The notes under the pieces: generated by a model | Database searches by the model: none | What the model saw: the letters and a program-made list of their open reading frames with translations, nothing else | What the model was told of the DNA's origin: nothing | Made by a program: the position numbers and the translations under genes | NCBI RefSeq assembly: GCF_009498525.1 | Contig: NZ_QSNT01000002.1 | Span: 930,001-994,000, forward strand | Direction of reading: 5' to 3' | DNA: 64,000 nucleotides | From: Rhizobium sp. ICMP 5592 | Lineage (GTDB): Bacteria; Pseudomonadota; Alphaproteobacteria; Rhizobiales; Rhizobiaceae | Part shown: piece by piece, positions 52,918 through 61,315 of the stretch | Layout: every line of letters starts with the position of its first letter | How positions within the stretch are numbered: the stretch's first letter is position 1

Positions 52918-53894
52918 CGATCGACGAACATTTGCTCATCCTCATTCTGGCACTCCTGCTGGACCGCATCATCGGTGATCCCGACTGGCTCTGGCAGCGC
53001 CTGCCGCATCCGGTCGTGCTGTTCGGCAAGGCGATTTCCTTTTTTGACCGCCATTTCAATGCCGTGCATCTGCCGGATCTGGTTCGCCGTCGCAATGGGG
53101 TGATGTCGATCATCGCGCTGCTGTTCGGCGCGGCTGTCGCCGGCTGGGCCGTTCATGGACTGCTCGCATTCTTCGGCTGGTTCGGCATTCTGGTCGAAGC
53201 CGGGCTGGTGGCGATATTCCTAGCGCAGAAAAGCTTGGCCGATCATGTCGGCGAGGTGTCGAACGCGTTGCGCAGCGAGGGACTGGAAGGCGGACGCCGC
53301 GCAGTGTCGCGCATCGTCGGTCGGGATCCGGAGACCTTGGATGAACCCGGCGTCTGCCGCGCCGCCATCGAGAGCCTCGCGGAGAATTTTTCCGATGGCG
53401 TTGTGGCGCCGGCGCTCTGGTATGGCGTTTTCGGCCTGCCGGGCTTGTTTATCTACAAGATGCTGAATACCGCCGATTCGATGATCGGCCATAAATCCGA
53501 GACCTATATCGATTTCGGCTGGGCCGCCGCCCGGCTCGACGATGTCGCCAATTGGCCGGCGGCACGGCTGTCGATCCTGCTGATTGCCGCCGGCGCGCTC
53601 GTCAAGAAGGGGATTTCGGCACTCGGCAATACGATCCGCGTCGCGGTCCGAGACGGTGGGCTACATCGCTCGCCGAACTCCGGCAGGCCGGAAGCGGCGA
53701 TGGCCGGCGCCCTGGATATCCAGCTGGCCGGACCGCGCGTCTACGGCGGCGAAGTGGTGCGCGAGCCGATGATCAATGGTTCCGGTCGGGATACGGCCAC
53801 CGTCAGCGATGTCGAGGCGGGGATCTCGATCTTCTATTCCGCTTGCTCGGTGCTGACGCTCCTTGCTTTCTTGGCCTTCTTGCTGCTGCTTTGA
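52914..53894 (+). CDS. cobD: Adenosylcobinamide-phosphate synthase CobD (CbiB type)
   Basis: 326 residues with four or five membrane helices. It has LDRIIGDPDWLWQRLPHPVVLFGKAI at the N-terminus, RDPETLDEPGVCRAAIESLAENFSDGVVAPALWYGVFGLPGLFIYKMLNTADSMIGHKSETYIDFGWAAARLDDVANWPAARLSI in the centre, and RPEAAMAGALDIQLAGPRVYGG. It joins the aminopropanol arm to the ring at the inner membrane. Last gene of the cobABCD operon. Confidence 0.93.
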   Translation: MTIDEHLLILILALLLDRIIGDPDWLWQRLPHPVVLFGKAISFFDRHFNAVHLPDLVRRRNGVMSIIALLFGAAVAGWAVHGLLAFFGWFGILVEAGLVAIFLAQKSLADHVGEVSNALRSEGLEGGRRAVSRIVGRDPETLDEPGVCRAAIESLAENFSDGVVAPALWYGVFGLPGLFIYKMLNTADSMIGHKSETYIDFGWAAARLDDVANWPAARLSILLIAAGALVKKGISALGNTIRVAVRDGGLHRSPNSGRPEAAMAGALDIQLAGPRVYGGEVVREPMINGSGRDTATVSDVEAGISIFYSACSVLTLLAFLAFLLLL

Positions 53895-54016
53895 CCGGCC
53901 GGTTTGCGTTAATGAATCGCATACCATATGTATTAATTTAGTATAATCTGATGTATGATAACGGTTTCCTTCATCGGAATTGTTTCAAAGAGAAGCAAAC
54001 GATGGAAGGGGACAAG

Positions 54017-54445
54017 ATGAAACGGATACTGGCAGCCGCTACCGCATGTCTATTCCTGCAGTTTCATGTCGCTTCGGCGCAGGCCGGAACTGTTCTTGCC
54101 AAGATTGATCTTCGCTCACAGACGATGACCGTTTCCGAGGACGGCGTCCTCAAGTATCGCTGGAAAGTATCGACCGCGCGCAAGGGCTATGTGACGCCGA
54201 CCGGTTCCTATACGGCGAAATGGCTGTCGCGCGATCATCGCTCCAAGAAATATGATGATGCGCCGATGCCTTACGCGGTGTTCTTCAATGGCGGCTATGC
54301 GGTGCACGGCACCTACGAACTTAAGCGCCTTGGCCGACCGGCATCACATGGCTGCGTGCGTCTGGAGCCGCGAAACGCCGCGACCTTCTTCTCGATGACA
54401 TCGGAAGCGGGGCTCAAGAACACCCGCATCGTCATCAGCGACTGA
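54017..54445 (+). CDS. Secreted L,D-transpeptidase (YkuD)
   Basis: 142 residues from the ATG at 54017, with GGAAGGGGA upstream; an ATG at 54002 is possible. The signal peptide ends near SAQA. The YkuD catalytic motif is complete, with His97 (YAVHGTYELKRLGRPA) and the nucleophile Cys113 (SHGCVRLE). It forms 3-3 peptidoglycan cross-links or attaches proteins to peptidoglycan in the periplasm. Confidence 0.9.
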   Translation: MKRILAAATACLFLQFHVASAQAGTVLAKIDLRSQTMTVSEDGVLKYRWKVSTARKGYVTPTGSYTAKWLSRDHRSKKYDDAPMPYAVFFNGGYAVHGTYELKRLGRPASHGCVRLEPRNAATFFSMTSEAGLKNTRIVISD

Positions 54446-54662
54446 TCGGTCCTTATCCCGGCAAATTTGCCGGGCATTACGGTCAGGCCGCAATGCTGCC
54501 GCATCCATCTCGCATGCCGGGTGCATCCAGGCGCCTGAGGCATCTTTGCTGTTTACGCAACAGTGCTCCGCCAAATTGCCGGGGTTTCGGGTGGAAACCA
54601 TTGGCTTTTGGAATGGATTTCCCTATGAGGGGGATTGAATTATTATTTCATGAGGTATGGGC
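54446..54662. other. Intergenic region upstream of acpXL
   Basis: About 215 bases. It contains the palindrome CCCGGCAAATTTGCCGGG (54457-54474), a likely terminator of the transpeptidase gene, and an AT-rich segment near 54630-54650 that may hold the acpXL promoter. Confidence 0.45.
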
Positions 54663-54941
54663 GTGACTGCTACATTCGACAAAGTTGCCGACATCATCGC
54701 TGAGACAAGCGAAATCGATCGTGAAACGATCACCCCGGAGAGCCATACGATCGACGACCTCGGCATCGATAGCCTGGACTTCCTCGACATCGTCTTCGCT
54801 ATCGACAAGGAATTCGGCATCAAGATTCCGCTGGAACAGTGGACGCAGGAAGTCAACGACGGCAAGGCTTCGACCGAGGAATATTTTGTCCTCAAGAATC
54901 TCTGCGCCAAGATCGACGAATTGCGCGCCGCCAAGGGCTGA
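54663..54941 (+). CDS. acpXL: Acyl carrier protein AcpXL
   Basis: 92 residues from the GTG at 54663, chosen because GAGG lies seven bases upstream and because the length equals the known AcpXL; an ATG at 54657 is one base from that site. The sequence [81 protein letters not shown] is unmistakable, and Ser37 in DSLD takes the phosphopantetheine. It carries the 27-hydroxyoctacosanoate chain used for lipid A in Rhizobiales. The hairpin at 54962-54999 may let it be expressed above the level of the downstream genes. Confidence 0.96.
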   Translation: MTATFDKVADIIAETSEIDRETITPESHTIDDLGIDSLDFLDIVFAIDKEFGIKIPLEQWTQEVNDGKASTEEYFVLKNLCAKIDELRAAKG

Positions 54942-54961
54942 GCAACGTCTTTGCATTTTTG

Positions 54962-54999
54962 CCGCCCAGCCGCTCCTGACTATAGCGGCCGGGCGGTTT
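54962..54999 (+). terminator. Hairpin between acpXL and the fabZ-like gene
   Basis: Interrupted stem CCGCCC-ag-CCGCT / AGCGG-cc-GGGCGG, followed by TTTCATTCTT. It has the form of a terminator or attenuator inside the lipid A cluster. Confidence 0.65.
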
Positions 55000-55063
55000 C
55001 ATTCTTAACTATCGTATCCTGCCCGGACCATCAGAGGTCAGCAGGGCAGGGTCGGAGGCGTTG

Positions 55064-55537
55064 ATGCTGCTGGAATATTTCCAGATGATCGATCGGGTCG
55101 TGTCCATCGATCTGTCCAAGGGCCTGTTGAAGGCGCATTCGGTCGTGCCGGCCAAGAGCCCTGTTTTCGAAGGTCATTTTCCCGGCATGCCGCTCGTTCC
55201 CGGCGTTCTCCTGATCGAGACCATGGCTCAGGCATCCGGCATGCTGGTGCTGGCCGCAACCAACTTCGCCTCCATGCCGTTCCTGATGTCGGTCGATGGC
55301 GCCAAGATGCGGACCTTCGTCGAGCCCGAGGCGGAACTCGACATCGAGGCGGAACTGGAGCATGACGGCTCTGGCTTCGCGGTGACAAAGGCGCGGATCA
55401 CCATTGCCGGCAAGAAGATCTGCGATGCGCAGTTGAAGCTGCGCACCATGCCGTTTAATGAGGTGCCGCTCGCCGATATCGTGCGCAAGCGGGCAGGCGA
55501 GGTCGGGCTTTTCGACGCCATCGCCGCCAATGGCTGA
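55064..55537 (+). CDS. 3-hydroxyacyl-ACP dehydratase, FabZ-like
   Basis: 157 residues. The hot-dog fold signature VFEGHFPGMPLVPGVLLIETMAQASGML contains the catalytic His and the second acidic/Gln region. The gene lies between acpXL and two ketosynthases, so it should dehydrate intermediates on AcpXL. A TTG at 55061 directly before the ATG is less likely to be the start. Confidence 0.92.
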   Translation: MLLEYFQMIDRVVSIDLSKGLLKAHSVVPAKSPVFEGHFPGMPLVPGVLLIETMAQASGMLVLAATNFASMPFLMSVDGAKMRTFVEPEAELDIEAELEHDGSGFAVTKARITIAGKKICDAQLKLRTMPFNEVPLADIVRKRAGEVGLFDAIAANG

Positions 55538-55580
55538 CGCTTCCGGCTTACATGGCGCCGCATTCTTAGAGGATTGATGA

Positions 55581-56786
55581 ATGAGCAAGGCTCAGAATGA
55601 TGTGGTGATCACGGGTGTCGGCATCGTCACCTGTCAGGGTGTCGGCAAGGATGCACATGTCGCCCTGCTGACCGCGGACAAGACGCCGACCACCATCGTC
55701 GAAACCGAGAAATTCAAACCCTATCCCGTGCATCCGCTGCCGGAGATCGACTGGTCGCAGCAGATCCAGAAGCGCGGCGATCAGCGGCAGATGGAAAACT
55801 GGCAGCGTATCGGCGTCTTCACCGCCGGCTTGGCGCTGGACGATGCCGGCCTGAAGGATGATCTCGAGGCCTGCGGCAGCATGGACATGATCGTAGCGGC
55901 CGGCGGCGGCGAGCGGGACCTCAATGTCGATACACTGATCGTCGATGAAGGCCTGAAGCGCAATGATCGCGAATTGCTGCTGAACGAGAAGCTGACGACC
56001 GAACTGCGTCCGACGCTGTTCCTGGCACAGCTCTCCAATCTATTGGCTGGCAATATTTCGATCGTTCATAAGGTGACGGGCTCGTCGCGCACTTTCATGG
56101 GCGAAGAGGCCGCTGGTATCTCGGCGGTCGAGACCGCTTTCCATCGTATCAAGTCCGGCGAATCGAGCCATGCATTGGTCGGCGGCGCGTTTTCGGCCGA
56201 GCGGCAGGACATGATGCTGCTGATCGAATCGGTCAACGCGCATGCGATCGGCGAATGGCATCCACTCTGGTCCCGCAAGCCGGAAAACGGCGGCGGCATG
56301 ATCATGGGCTCGCTTGGCGCCTTCCTCGTGCTTGAATCGCGCGCCCATGCGGAAGCGCGGGGCGCGCGCATCTATGCGACGATCGATGCGATCGAAGGCG
56401 ATCGCGGCAGCCGCGACGGCGGCAAGTTCGAGGCGCGGTTGGAACGCCTGCTGGCTCCTGCAAAGGATGCACAGGGCGACGACACGATCATCTTCTGTGG
56501 CACGACGGCGATCGCCGATCTTGCAACGCGCGAAAAGAGCGTGCTGGAAGCGCAGCTGCCGGCATCGGCCATTCGCGGCTATGCCGGGGTTTCCGGTCAC
56601 GGGCTCGAAAGCCAGTTTCCGCTGGGGATCGCTTTTGCGGCGCTCGCCGTCGCCAACAAGGCCAAGGTGCCGGCTTTCGACGGCGCACATGAAAAGCCGA
56701 TGAAGACGGGGGCGACCAAAGCGGTCGTTACGACCGTTGGCCACGCGCGCGGCGAAGGCATCGCCGTCCTGTCTGCCGAAGCGTGA
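55581..56786 (+). CDS. fabF2XL: Beta-ketoacyl-ACP synthase-like FabF2XL, lacking the active-site Cys
   Basis: 401 residues of the KAS-II fold (VVITGVGIVTCQGVGKD, GGGERDLNVDTLIVDEGL, MGSLGAFLVLESRAHAEARG, GVSGHGLESQFPLGIAFAALAV). The usual TACASG nucleophile segment is GEEAAG here, so the active Cys is replaced by Glu176. The His motifs are also altered. This looks like a chain-length-factor partner of the next ketosynthase, as in type II polyketide systems. It probably forms a heterodimer with FabF1XL to build the 28-carbon chain. Confidence 0.9.
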   Translation: MSKAQNDVVITGVGIVTCQGVGKDAHVALLTADKTPTTIVETEKFKPYPVHPLPEIDWSQQIQKRGDQRQMENWQRIGVFTAGLALDDAGLKDDLEACGSMDMIVAAGGGERDLNVDTLIVDEGLKRNDRELLLNEKLTTELRPTLFLAQLSNLLAGNISIVHKVTGSSRTFMGEEAAGISAVETAFHRIKSGESSHALVGGAFSAERQDMMLLIESVNAHAIGEWHPLWSRKPENGGGMIMGSLGAFLVLESRAHAEARGARIYATIDAIEGDRGSRDGGKFEARLERLLAPAKDAQGDDTIIFCGTTAIADLATREKSVLEAQLPASAIRGYAGVSGHGLESQFPLGIAFAALAVANKAKVPAFDGAHEKPMKTGATKAVVTTVGHARGEGIAVLSAEA

Positions 56787-56798
56787 GGAGTTAGGATC

Positions 56799-58085
56799 AT
56801 GACCGCATCCGCCTATAAGGATCATCTCGGCCGCCCCATCGTCGCCGTTACCGGCATGGGCATCATCACCTCGCTCGGCCAGGGATTGCAGGACAATTGG
56901 AACGCGCTTTCCTCCGGCACGTCGGGCATTCACGGCATCACCCGTTTTCCGACTGACGGGCTTTCGACGCGCATCGCCGGCACGGTGGATTTCATCGATA
57001 TTCCAGCGCCAAACGCCGTCGAGCGCTCCTACGCCTTTGCGCGCGAGACGACGATCGAGGCGCTTGCGCAGGCCGGGCTTTCGGGTGATTTCAACGCACC
57101 GCTCTTCCTGGCCGCGCCGCCGATCGAGCCGGAATGGAGTGCTCGCTTCGAGCTTGCCGATCGCTCGCCTCCGGCCGATCATCCGGGCGACGCCTATGAT
57201 CGCTTCCTTGCCGCGATGCGCCAGCGTCCCGATCCGGCCTTCCATGAGGCGGCGCTGTTCGGCGCCATCTCGGAGCGCCTTGCCGATCGTTTCGGCACGC
57301 GCGGCCTGCCGGTGACCCTGTCGACGGCCTGTGCATCGGGCGTCACCGCGATCCAGCTCGGCATCGAGGCGATCCGCCAGGGCCGCACGACGCGGGCATT
57401 GACGGTTGCGACCGACGGCTCGCTCAGCGCGGAAGCACTGATCCGCTTCTCCCTGCTGTCGGCTCTTTCGACCCAGAACGACCCTCCGACCAAGGCCTCC
57501 AAGCCTTTCAGCAAAGATCGCGACGGCTTCGTCATCGCCGAGGGGGCTGCGACGCTGGTGCTGGAATCGCTGGAATCGGCGGTTGCCCGTGGCGCGAAGA
57601 TCCTCGGCATCATGAAGGGCGCCGGCGACAAGGCCGATTCCTTCCATCGCACCCGCTCGTCGCCTGACGGCGGCCCGGCGATCGCGACGATCCGTGCAGC
57701 CCTTGCCGATGCCGGCATGGCCGAAACCGATATCGGCTATATCAATGCCCATGGCACATCGACGCCGGAAAACGACAAGATGGAATATGGTGCGATGTCC
57801 GCCGTCTTCGGCGAACGGTTGCCGACCATCCCGGTCTCGTCGAATAAGTCGATGATCGGCCATACGCTGACGGCGGCCGGCGCAGTCGAGGCGGTGTTCT
57901 CGCTGCAGACGATGCTGACCGGCACGCTGCCGCCCACCATCAACTATAACAACCCCGATCCGACGATCATCCTCGACGTCGTGCCGAACCAGAAGCGTGA
58001 AAAGCAGGTAAGCGCCATCCTTTCGAACTCCTTCGGGTTCGGCGGACAGAACGCCAGCCTTGTCATGGCGCTCGAACCGGCTTAA
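56799..58085 (+). CDS. fabF1XL: Beta-ketoacyl-ACP synthase FabF1XL
   Basis: 428 residues with a full KAS active site: Cys178 in STACASGVTAIQLG, the first His in NAHGTSTPENDKMEY and the second His in SNKSMIGHTLTAAGAVEAV. It condenses malonyl-ACP with the growing chain on AcpXL. It follows fabF2XL by twelve bases on the same strand and is the likely catalytic member of the pair. Confidence 0.93.
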   Translation: MTASAYKDHLGRPIVAVTGMGIITSLGQGLQDNWNALSSGTSGIHGITRFPTDGLSTRIAGTVDFIDIPAPNAVERSYAFARETTIEALAQAGLSGDFNAPLFLAAPPIEPEWSARFELADRSPPADHPGDAYDRFLAAMRQRPDPAFHEAALFGAISERLADRFGTRGLPVTLSTACASGVTAIQLGIEAIRQGRTTRALTVATDGSLSAEALIRFSLLSALSTQNDPPTKASKPFSKDRDGFVIAEGAATLVLESLESAVARGAKILGIMKGAGDKADSFHRTRSSPDGGPAIATIRAALADAGMAETDIGYINAHGTSTPENDKMEYGAMSAVFGERLPTIPVSSNKSMIGHTLTAAGAVEAVFSLQTMLTGTLPPTINYNNPDPTIILDVVPNQKREKQVSAILSNSFGFGGQNASLVMALEPA

Positions 58086-58139
58086 TCGGATTTTTGAAGA
58101 ACAAGACATAACTGCGCCCAAGGGGCGAGGGATTTTGCC

Positions 58140-59168
58140 ATGCGTGCTTTGCAACTGATCGACGACCGCAAACTTGAGATCACCGATCTGCCGGAGCCGG
58201 AGGCTCCAGGCGCGGGCGAGGTGACCCTGCGCGTCAAGGCGGTCGCCCTCAACCATATCGACGTCTGGGGTTGGCGCGGCATGGCTTTTGCCAAACGCAA
58301 GATGCCGCTGGTCATCGGTGCGGAAGCATCGGGTGTTGTCGAAGCGATCGGGCCGGGCGTTGCCAATGTGCTGCCGGGCCAGCTCGTGTCGATCTATGGA
58401 GCGCGCACCTGTGGCCTTTGCCGTCATTGCCGCGAGGGCCGCGATAATCTCTGCGAACATGTCGGCGGCGTGCACGGTTTCCATCTCGATGGCTTCGCGC
58501 AGGAGAAGGTCAATCTGCCGGCGCGCCTGCTGGTCCCGGCTCCTCCCGGTGTCGATGCGATCGGCGCGGCGCTGGCGCCCGTCACCTTCGGCACAGTCGA
58601 GCACATGCTGTTCGACAATGCCAAGCTGGAGCCGGGCGAGACGATCCTCGTCCATGCCGGCGGCTCGGGCATCGGCACGGCGGCGATCCAGCTCGCCAAG
58701 AAGATCGGCTGCACGGTTATCACCACCGTCGGTTCCGACGACAAGATCGAAAAGGCCAAGGCGCTTGGCGCCGATCACGTCATCAACTACCGCACCGACC
58801 GTTTTGAGGGCGTGGTGCGCAAGCTGACCAAGAAGAAGGGCGTCGACGTCGTCTTCGAACATGTCGGCAAGGACACCTGGGCCGGCTCCATGCTCTGCAT
58901 GAAGCGTGGCGGTCGTCTCGTTACCTGCGGTTCGACATCGGGCGTATCTACCGAGATGAACCTGATGATGCTGTTCCAGCAGCAGCTGAAGCTGCTCGGC
59001 TCCTTCGGTTGCCGCATGGAGAATATGGCGAATGCCATGCAGAAGATGGCACGCGGGCTAGTGCATCCGGTAATCGACACTGAAGTGAGCTTCAGCGATA
59101 TCGACCGCGCGCTGGAGCGGATGGAATCGCGCCAGATCTTCGGCAAGATCATCCTGAAGATGGATTGA
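58140..59168 (+). CDS. adhXL: Zinc-type alcohol dehydrogenase / quinone reductase of the lipid A cluster
   Basis: 342 residues of the MDR superfamily. The structural-zinc motif CGLCRHCREGRDNLC is present, with GAEASGVVEAIGPGV, ILVHAGGSGIGTAAIQLAKKIGCTVITTVGSDDKIEKAKALGADHVINYR (the NADP-binding Rossmann) and VVFEHVG. It is a conserved member of the acpXL-lpxXL cluster (AdhXL) and probably acts as an enoyl-ACP-type reductase on the long chain. The exact reaction is not established. Confidence 0.9.
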   Translation: MRALQLIDDRKLEITDLPEPEAPGAGEVTLRVKAVALNHIDVWGWRGMAFAKRKMPLVIGAEASGVVEAIGPGVANVLPGQLVSIYGARTCGLCRHCREGRDNLCEHVGGVHGFHLDGFAQEKVNLPARLLVPAPPGVDAIGAALAPVTFGTVEHMLFDNAKLEPGETILVHAGGSGIGTAAIQLAKKIGCTVITTVGSDDKIEKAKALGADHVINYRTDRFEGVVRKLTKKKGVDVVFEHVGKDTWAGSMLCMKRGGRLVTCGSTSGVSTEMNLMMLFQQQLKLLGSFGCRMENMANAMQKMARGLVHPVIDTEVSFSDIDRALERMESRQIFGKIILKMD

Positions 59169-59173
59169 CCGGC

Positions 59174-60106
59174 GTGAAGCTCGTCATTACCCGGATCGTC
59201 ATTGCGCTCAGAAACTTCCAACAGTGGCTGGTTGCGCAGGTCATCTTCGGGTTCCTGAACTTCCTGAAGCTCTTTCCGGCCGATGGCGGCATCAATTTCG
59301 CCGACTGGCTGACCCGGAAAATCGGGCCGCGCATGCGCAGGCACCAGCTGATGCTGACCAATCTGCGCAACGCGTTTCCTGAGAAGAGCGAGGCGGAGAT
59401 CGGAGAGATCGCGCTAGCGAGCTGGGGCAATATGGGGCGGCTAGCGGCGGAATATGTTTTCCTCGACCGGTTGTTCGATTTTGATCCGTCTCGCGAGGAG
59501 CCGGGTCGCATCGAAGTGTCGGGCATTCCGATTTTTCTCGATCTGCGGGAAAATCCGCGGCCATTCATCGTCTTTACCGGGCATACGGGCAACTTCGAGT
59601 TGCTGCCGGTCGCCGGCGCGGCCTTCGGACTGACGGTCACCGTGCTCTTTCGCCCGCCCAATAATCCCTATGTGGCACAGAAAGTCTTCGATTTTCGCGC
59701 CAAGCGCATGGGTAGTCTCGTGCCTTCGCATGCGGGATCATCCTTTACTCTCGCCCGGCAATTGGAAAACGGCGGCGGAGTCGGCGTGCTGGTCGACCAG
59801 AAGTTTCGCAAGGGGCTGAAGACGCTGTTTTTCGGTCGCGACGTGAAGACCAATCCGCTATTGCCGAAGCTGGTGCGGCAGTTCAATTGCGAGGTCTATC
59901 CGGCCAGATGCATACGTTTGCCGGGCAATCGCTATCGTTTGGAGATCGAGCCGAGGCTGGAAATGCCGCGCGACGAGCGCGGAAACCTGGACTTGCCCGC
60001 TACCGCGCAACTGCTGAACGACAAGGTCGAGAGCTGGGTTAGGGAGTATCCCGAGCAGTGGCTTTGGTACCACGATCGCTGGAATATCAAGAAGACTGTT
60101 TTCTAA
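59174..60106 (+). CDS. lpxXL: Lipid A very-long-chain acyltransferase LpxXL
   Basis: 310 residues from the GTG at 59174; a TTG at 59165 overlapping the previous stop is possible. It is of the LpxL/HtrB fold, with FVFTGHTGNFE-like (FIVFTGHTGNFELLPV) HX4D/E active site, RPPNNPYV, VGVLVDQKFRKG and WLWYHDRWN. It moves the 27-hydroxyoctacosanoyl group from AcpXL to lipid A at the inner membrane. An N-terminal hydrophobic anchor (about 15-40) is present. Confidence 0.92.
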   Translation: MKLVITRIVIALRNFQQWLVAQVIFGFLNFLKLFPADGGINFADWLTRKIGPRMRRHQLMLTNLRNAFPEKSEAEIGEIALASWGNMGRLAAEYVFLDRLFDFDPSREEPGRIEVSGIPIFLDLRENPRPFIVFTGHTGNFELLPVAGAAFGLTVTVLFRPPNNPYVAQKVFDFRAKRMGSLVPSHAGSSFTLARQLENGGGVGVLVDQKFRKGLKTLFFGRDVKTNPLLPKLVRQFNCEVYPARCIRLPGNRYRLEIEPRLEMPRDERGNLDLPATAQLLNDKVESWVREYPEQWLWYHDRWNIKKTVF

Positions 60107-60378
60107 AATATTACCGAAACAGCGTGGTTTGTGTCGAACTGAACCAGTTTTAACCCCAATAGGTCGCATACTTGACCTTGGGTAAGCCCTTGCTTTCGAA
60201 AAATTCGCCTTTTCCGAGAACTTCCATTCATCACAGGATTGAACGTGAGGGTAAGTCATGTTATTTCAATTTTCAGAAAGTTTGGTGAGATTGCGGACAC
60301 CAAGCTGAAAATCCTTGGTCATGATAGCGTCGGGAATGAGGCCCGATAGTTGTTTATGGGCAAGGGCAGGAGGGCAAT
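60107..60378. other. Intergenic region between lpxXL and the PAS-protein gene
   Basis: About 270 bases with no convincing gene or strong hairpin. It presumably contains the promoter of the PAS-protein gene. Confidence 0.35.
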
Positions 60379-61113
60379 TTGCTGGCACTCTTTCATGCCT
60401 TCTCCACGAAATGTGCCCAGATTCAACGTGCGATCAAGCTGGGTGATGACGAACTGGTTAGTTCTCTGGATCGCGAATTGGAACCGCTTATAGCGGCTAT
60501 TATGGCCTACAAGGCCAACAGTCTTCTTGAAATGTACATGCAGCTCCAATTCATGAGCAATCTCATTCGCGAAGAATCGGATGACCGTTCGCGCGTGTTG
60601 CGTAATTCTGCGACGTTGTCGTTGCTGATCGATCGCTATTTTGGCGGCGCCAGCGATGCGGCGGCGGATGTGCTGATGGCATTCTCTGCGGAGAGAGACG
60701 AGCACGAGAGCGAAGCCTCGGGTTTCGACGAAGACAACGTTCTGAATGACGTTATTCTCGACAGCCTGCCGGATCGGGTTGCTGTGATCACGCGCGATTA
60801 CCGCTATCTCTATAGCAATGCGGCCAATTCCGAATTCCTGAAGTCGAAGCCGATCGAGCTGGTCGGGCGGCATCTTGCCGAGTTCATCGGCTCCGAATGC
60901 TTCGAGAGCAGCTTCAGGAGCAAGCTCGATGCCTGCTTTGTCGGCGAGACGGTCGATTGCCTCTTTCCGGCCCAGCATCCGACGGATGCAGGCAAGACCC
61001 TGCATTGCCGTATGACGCCGCTGCGGGCTACCAAGCCCAGAGGCGAGGTGATCGGTGCTCTGCTGGTCGTGCATGAAGTCAGCGTTGTTCCAGCCAGCAT
61101 GCTGGTGGCCTGA
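60379..61113 (+). CDS. PAS-domain protein
   Basis: 244 residues from a TTG at 60379 with GGAGGG six bases upstream. The N-terminal about 100 residues are helical (FHAFSTKCAQIQRAIKLGDDELVSSLDRELEPLIAAIMAYKA). A PAS fold follows (VLNDVILDSLPDRVAVITRDYRYLYSNAANSEFLKSKPIELVGRHLAEFIG). No kinase, GGDEF or HTH output is present, so it is a sensory adaptor or part of a larger complex. The likely terminator is at 61149-61180. Confidence 0.85.
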   Translation: MLALFHAFSTKCAQIQRAIKLGDDELVSSLDRELEPLIAAIMAYKANSLLEMYMQLQFMSNLIREESDDRSRVLRNSATLSLLIDRYFGGASDAAADVLMAFSAERDEHESEASGFDEDNVLNDVILDSLPDRVAVITRDYRYLYSNAANSEFLKSKPIELVGRHLAEFIGSECFESSFRSKLDACFVGETVDCLFPAQHPTDAGKTLHCRMTPLRATKPRGEVIGALLVVHEVSVVPASMLVA

Positions 61114-61123
61114 TTACGCCGTT

Positions 61124-61315
61124 TCAGGCTCCGAACAACAAACGTTCAAGCGCACCCGCAAGTCTGCGGGGCGCTGTTTTGTGAGCATTTTCCTCTTTCT
61201 GATCGAAAGCCGGTGAAGCGGCTTTCGGGATTGCTGCTGTTGGTTTTTTCTCACCATCTTCCGCTTCGCATTCGAAGCAGAAGCAGCGGAAGCTGATGGC
61301 TTTGGGTTCGCTCAT
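61124..61315 (-). CDS. Small Cys-rich protein coupled to the zinc COG0523 gene
   Basis: 63 residues. Its ATG overlaps the COG0523 stop (ATGA), so it is translated with it. The N-terminus [22 protein letters not shown] contains C-x-C-x2-C, a compact possible metal site. The C-terminus is basic and helical ([16 protein letters not shown]). I do not recognise the family. The context suggests zinc handling under Zur control. Confidence 0.65.
   Translation of the reverse strand: MSEPKAISFRCFCFECEAEDGEKKPTAAIPKAASPAFDQKEENAHKTAPRRLAGALERLLFGA
61149..61180 (+). terminator. Likely terminator of the PAS-protein gene
   Basis: AGCGC-ac-CCGCA / TGCGG-g-GCGCT followed by GTTTTGT on the plus strand. It lies inside the 3-prime part of the convergent small gene. 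Confidence 0.55.

Noticed and set aside
56040..58862. A 940-codon open frame on the minus strand opposite the two ketosynthase genes
   Set aside because: It is a high-GC shadow: it lies across fabF2XL, fabF1XL and the start of adhXL, has no family motif, and its composition (Arg, Asp, His-rich) is that of antisense frames.
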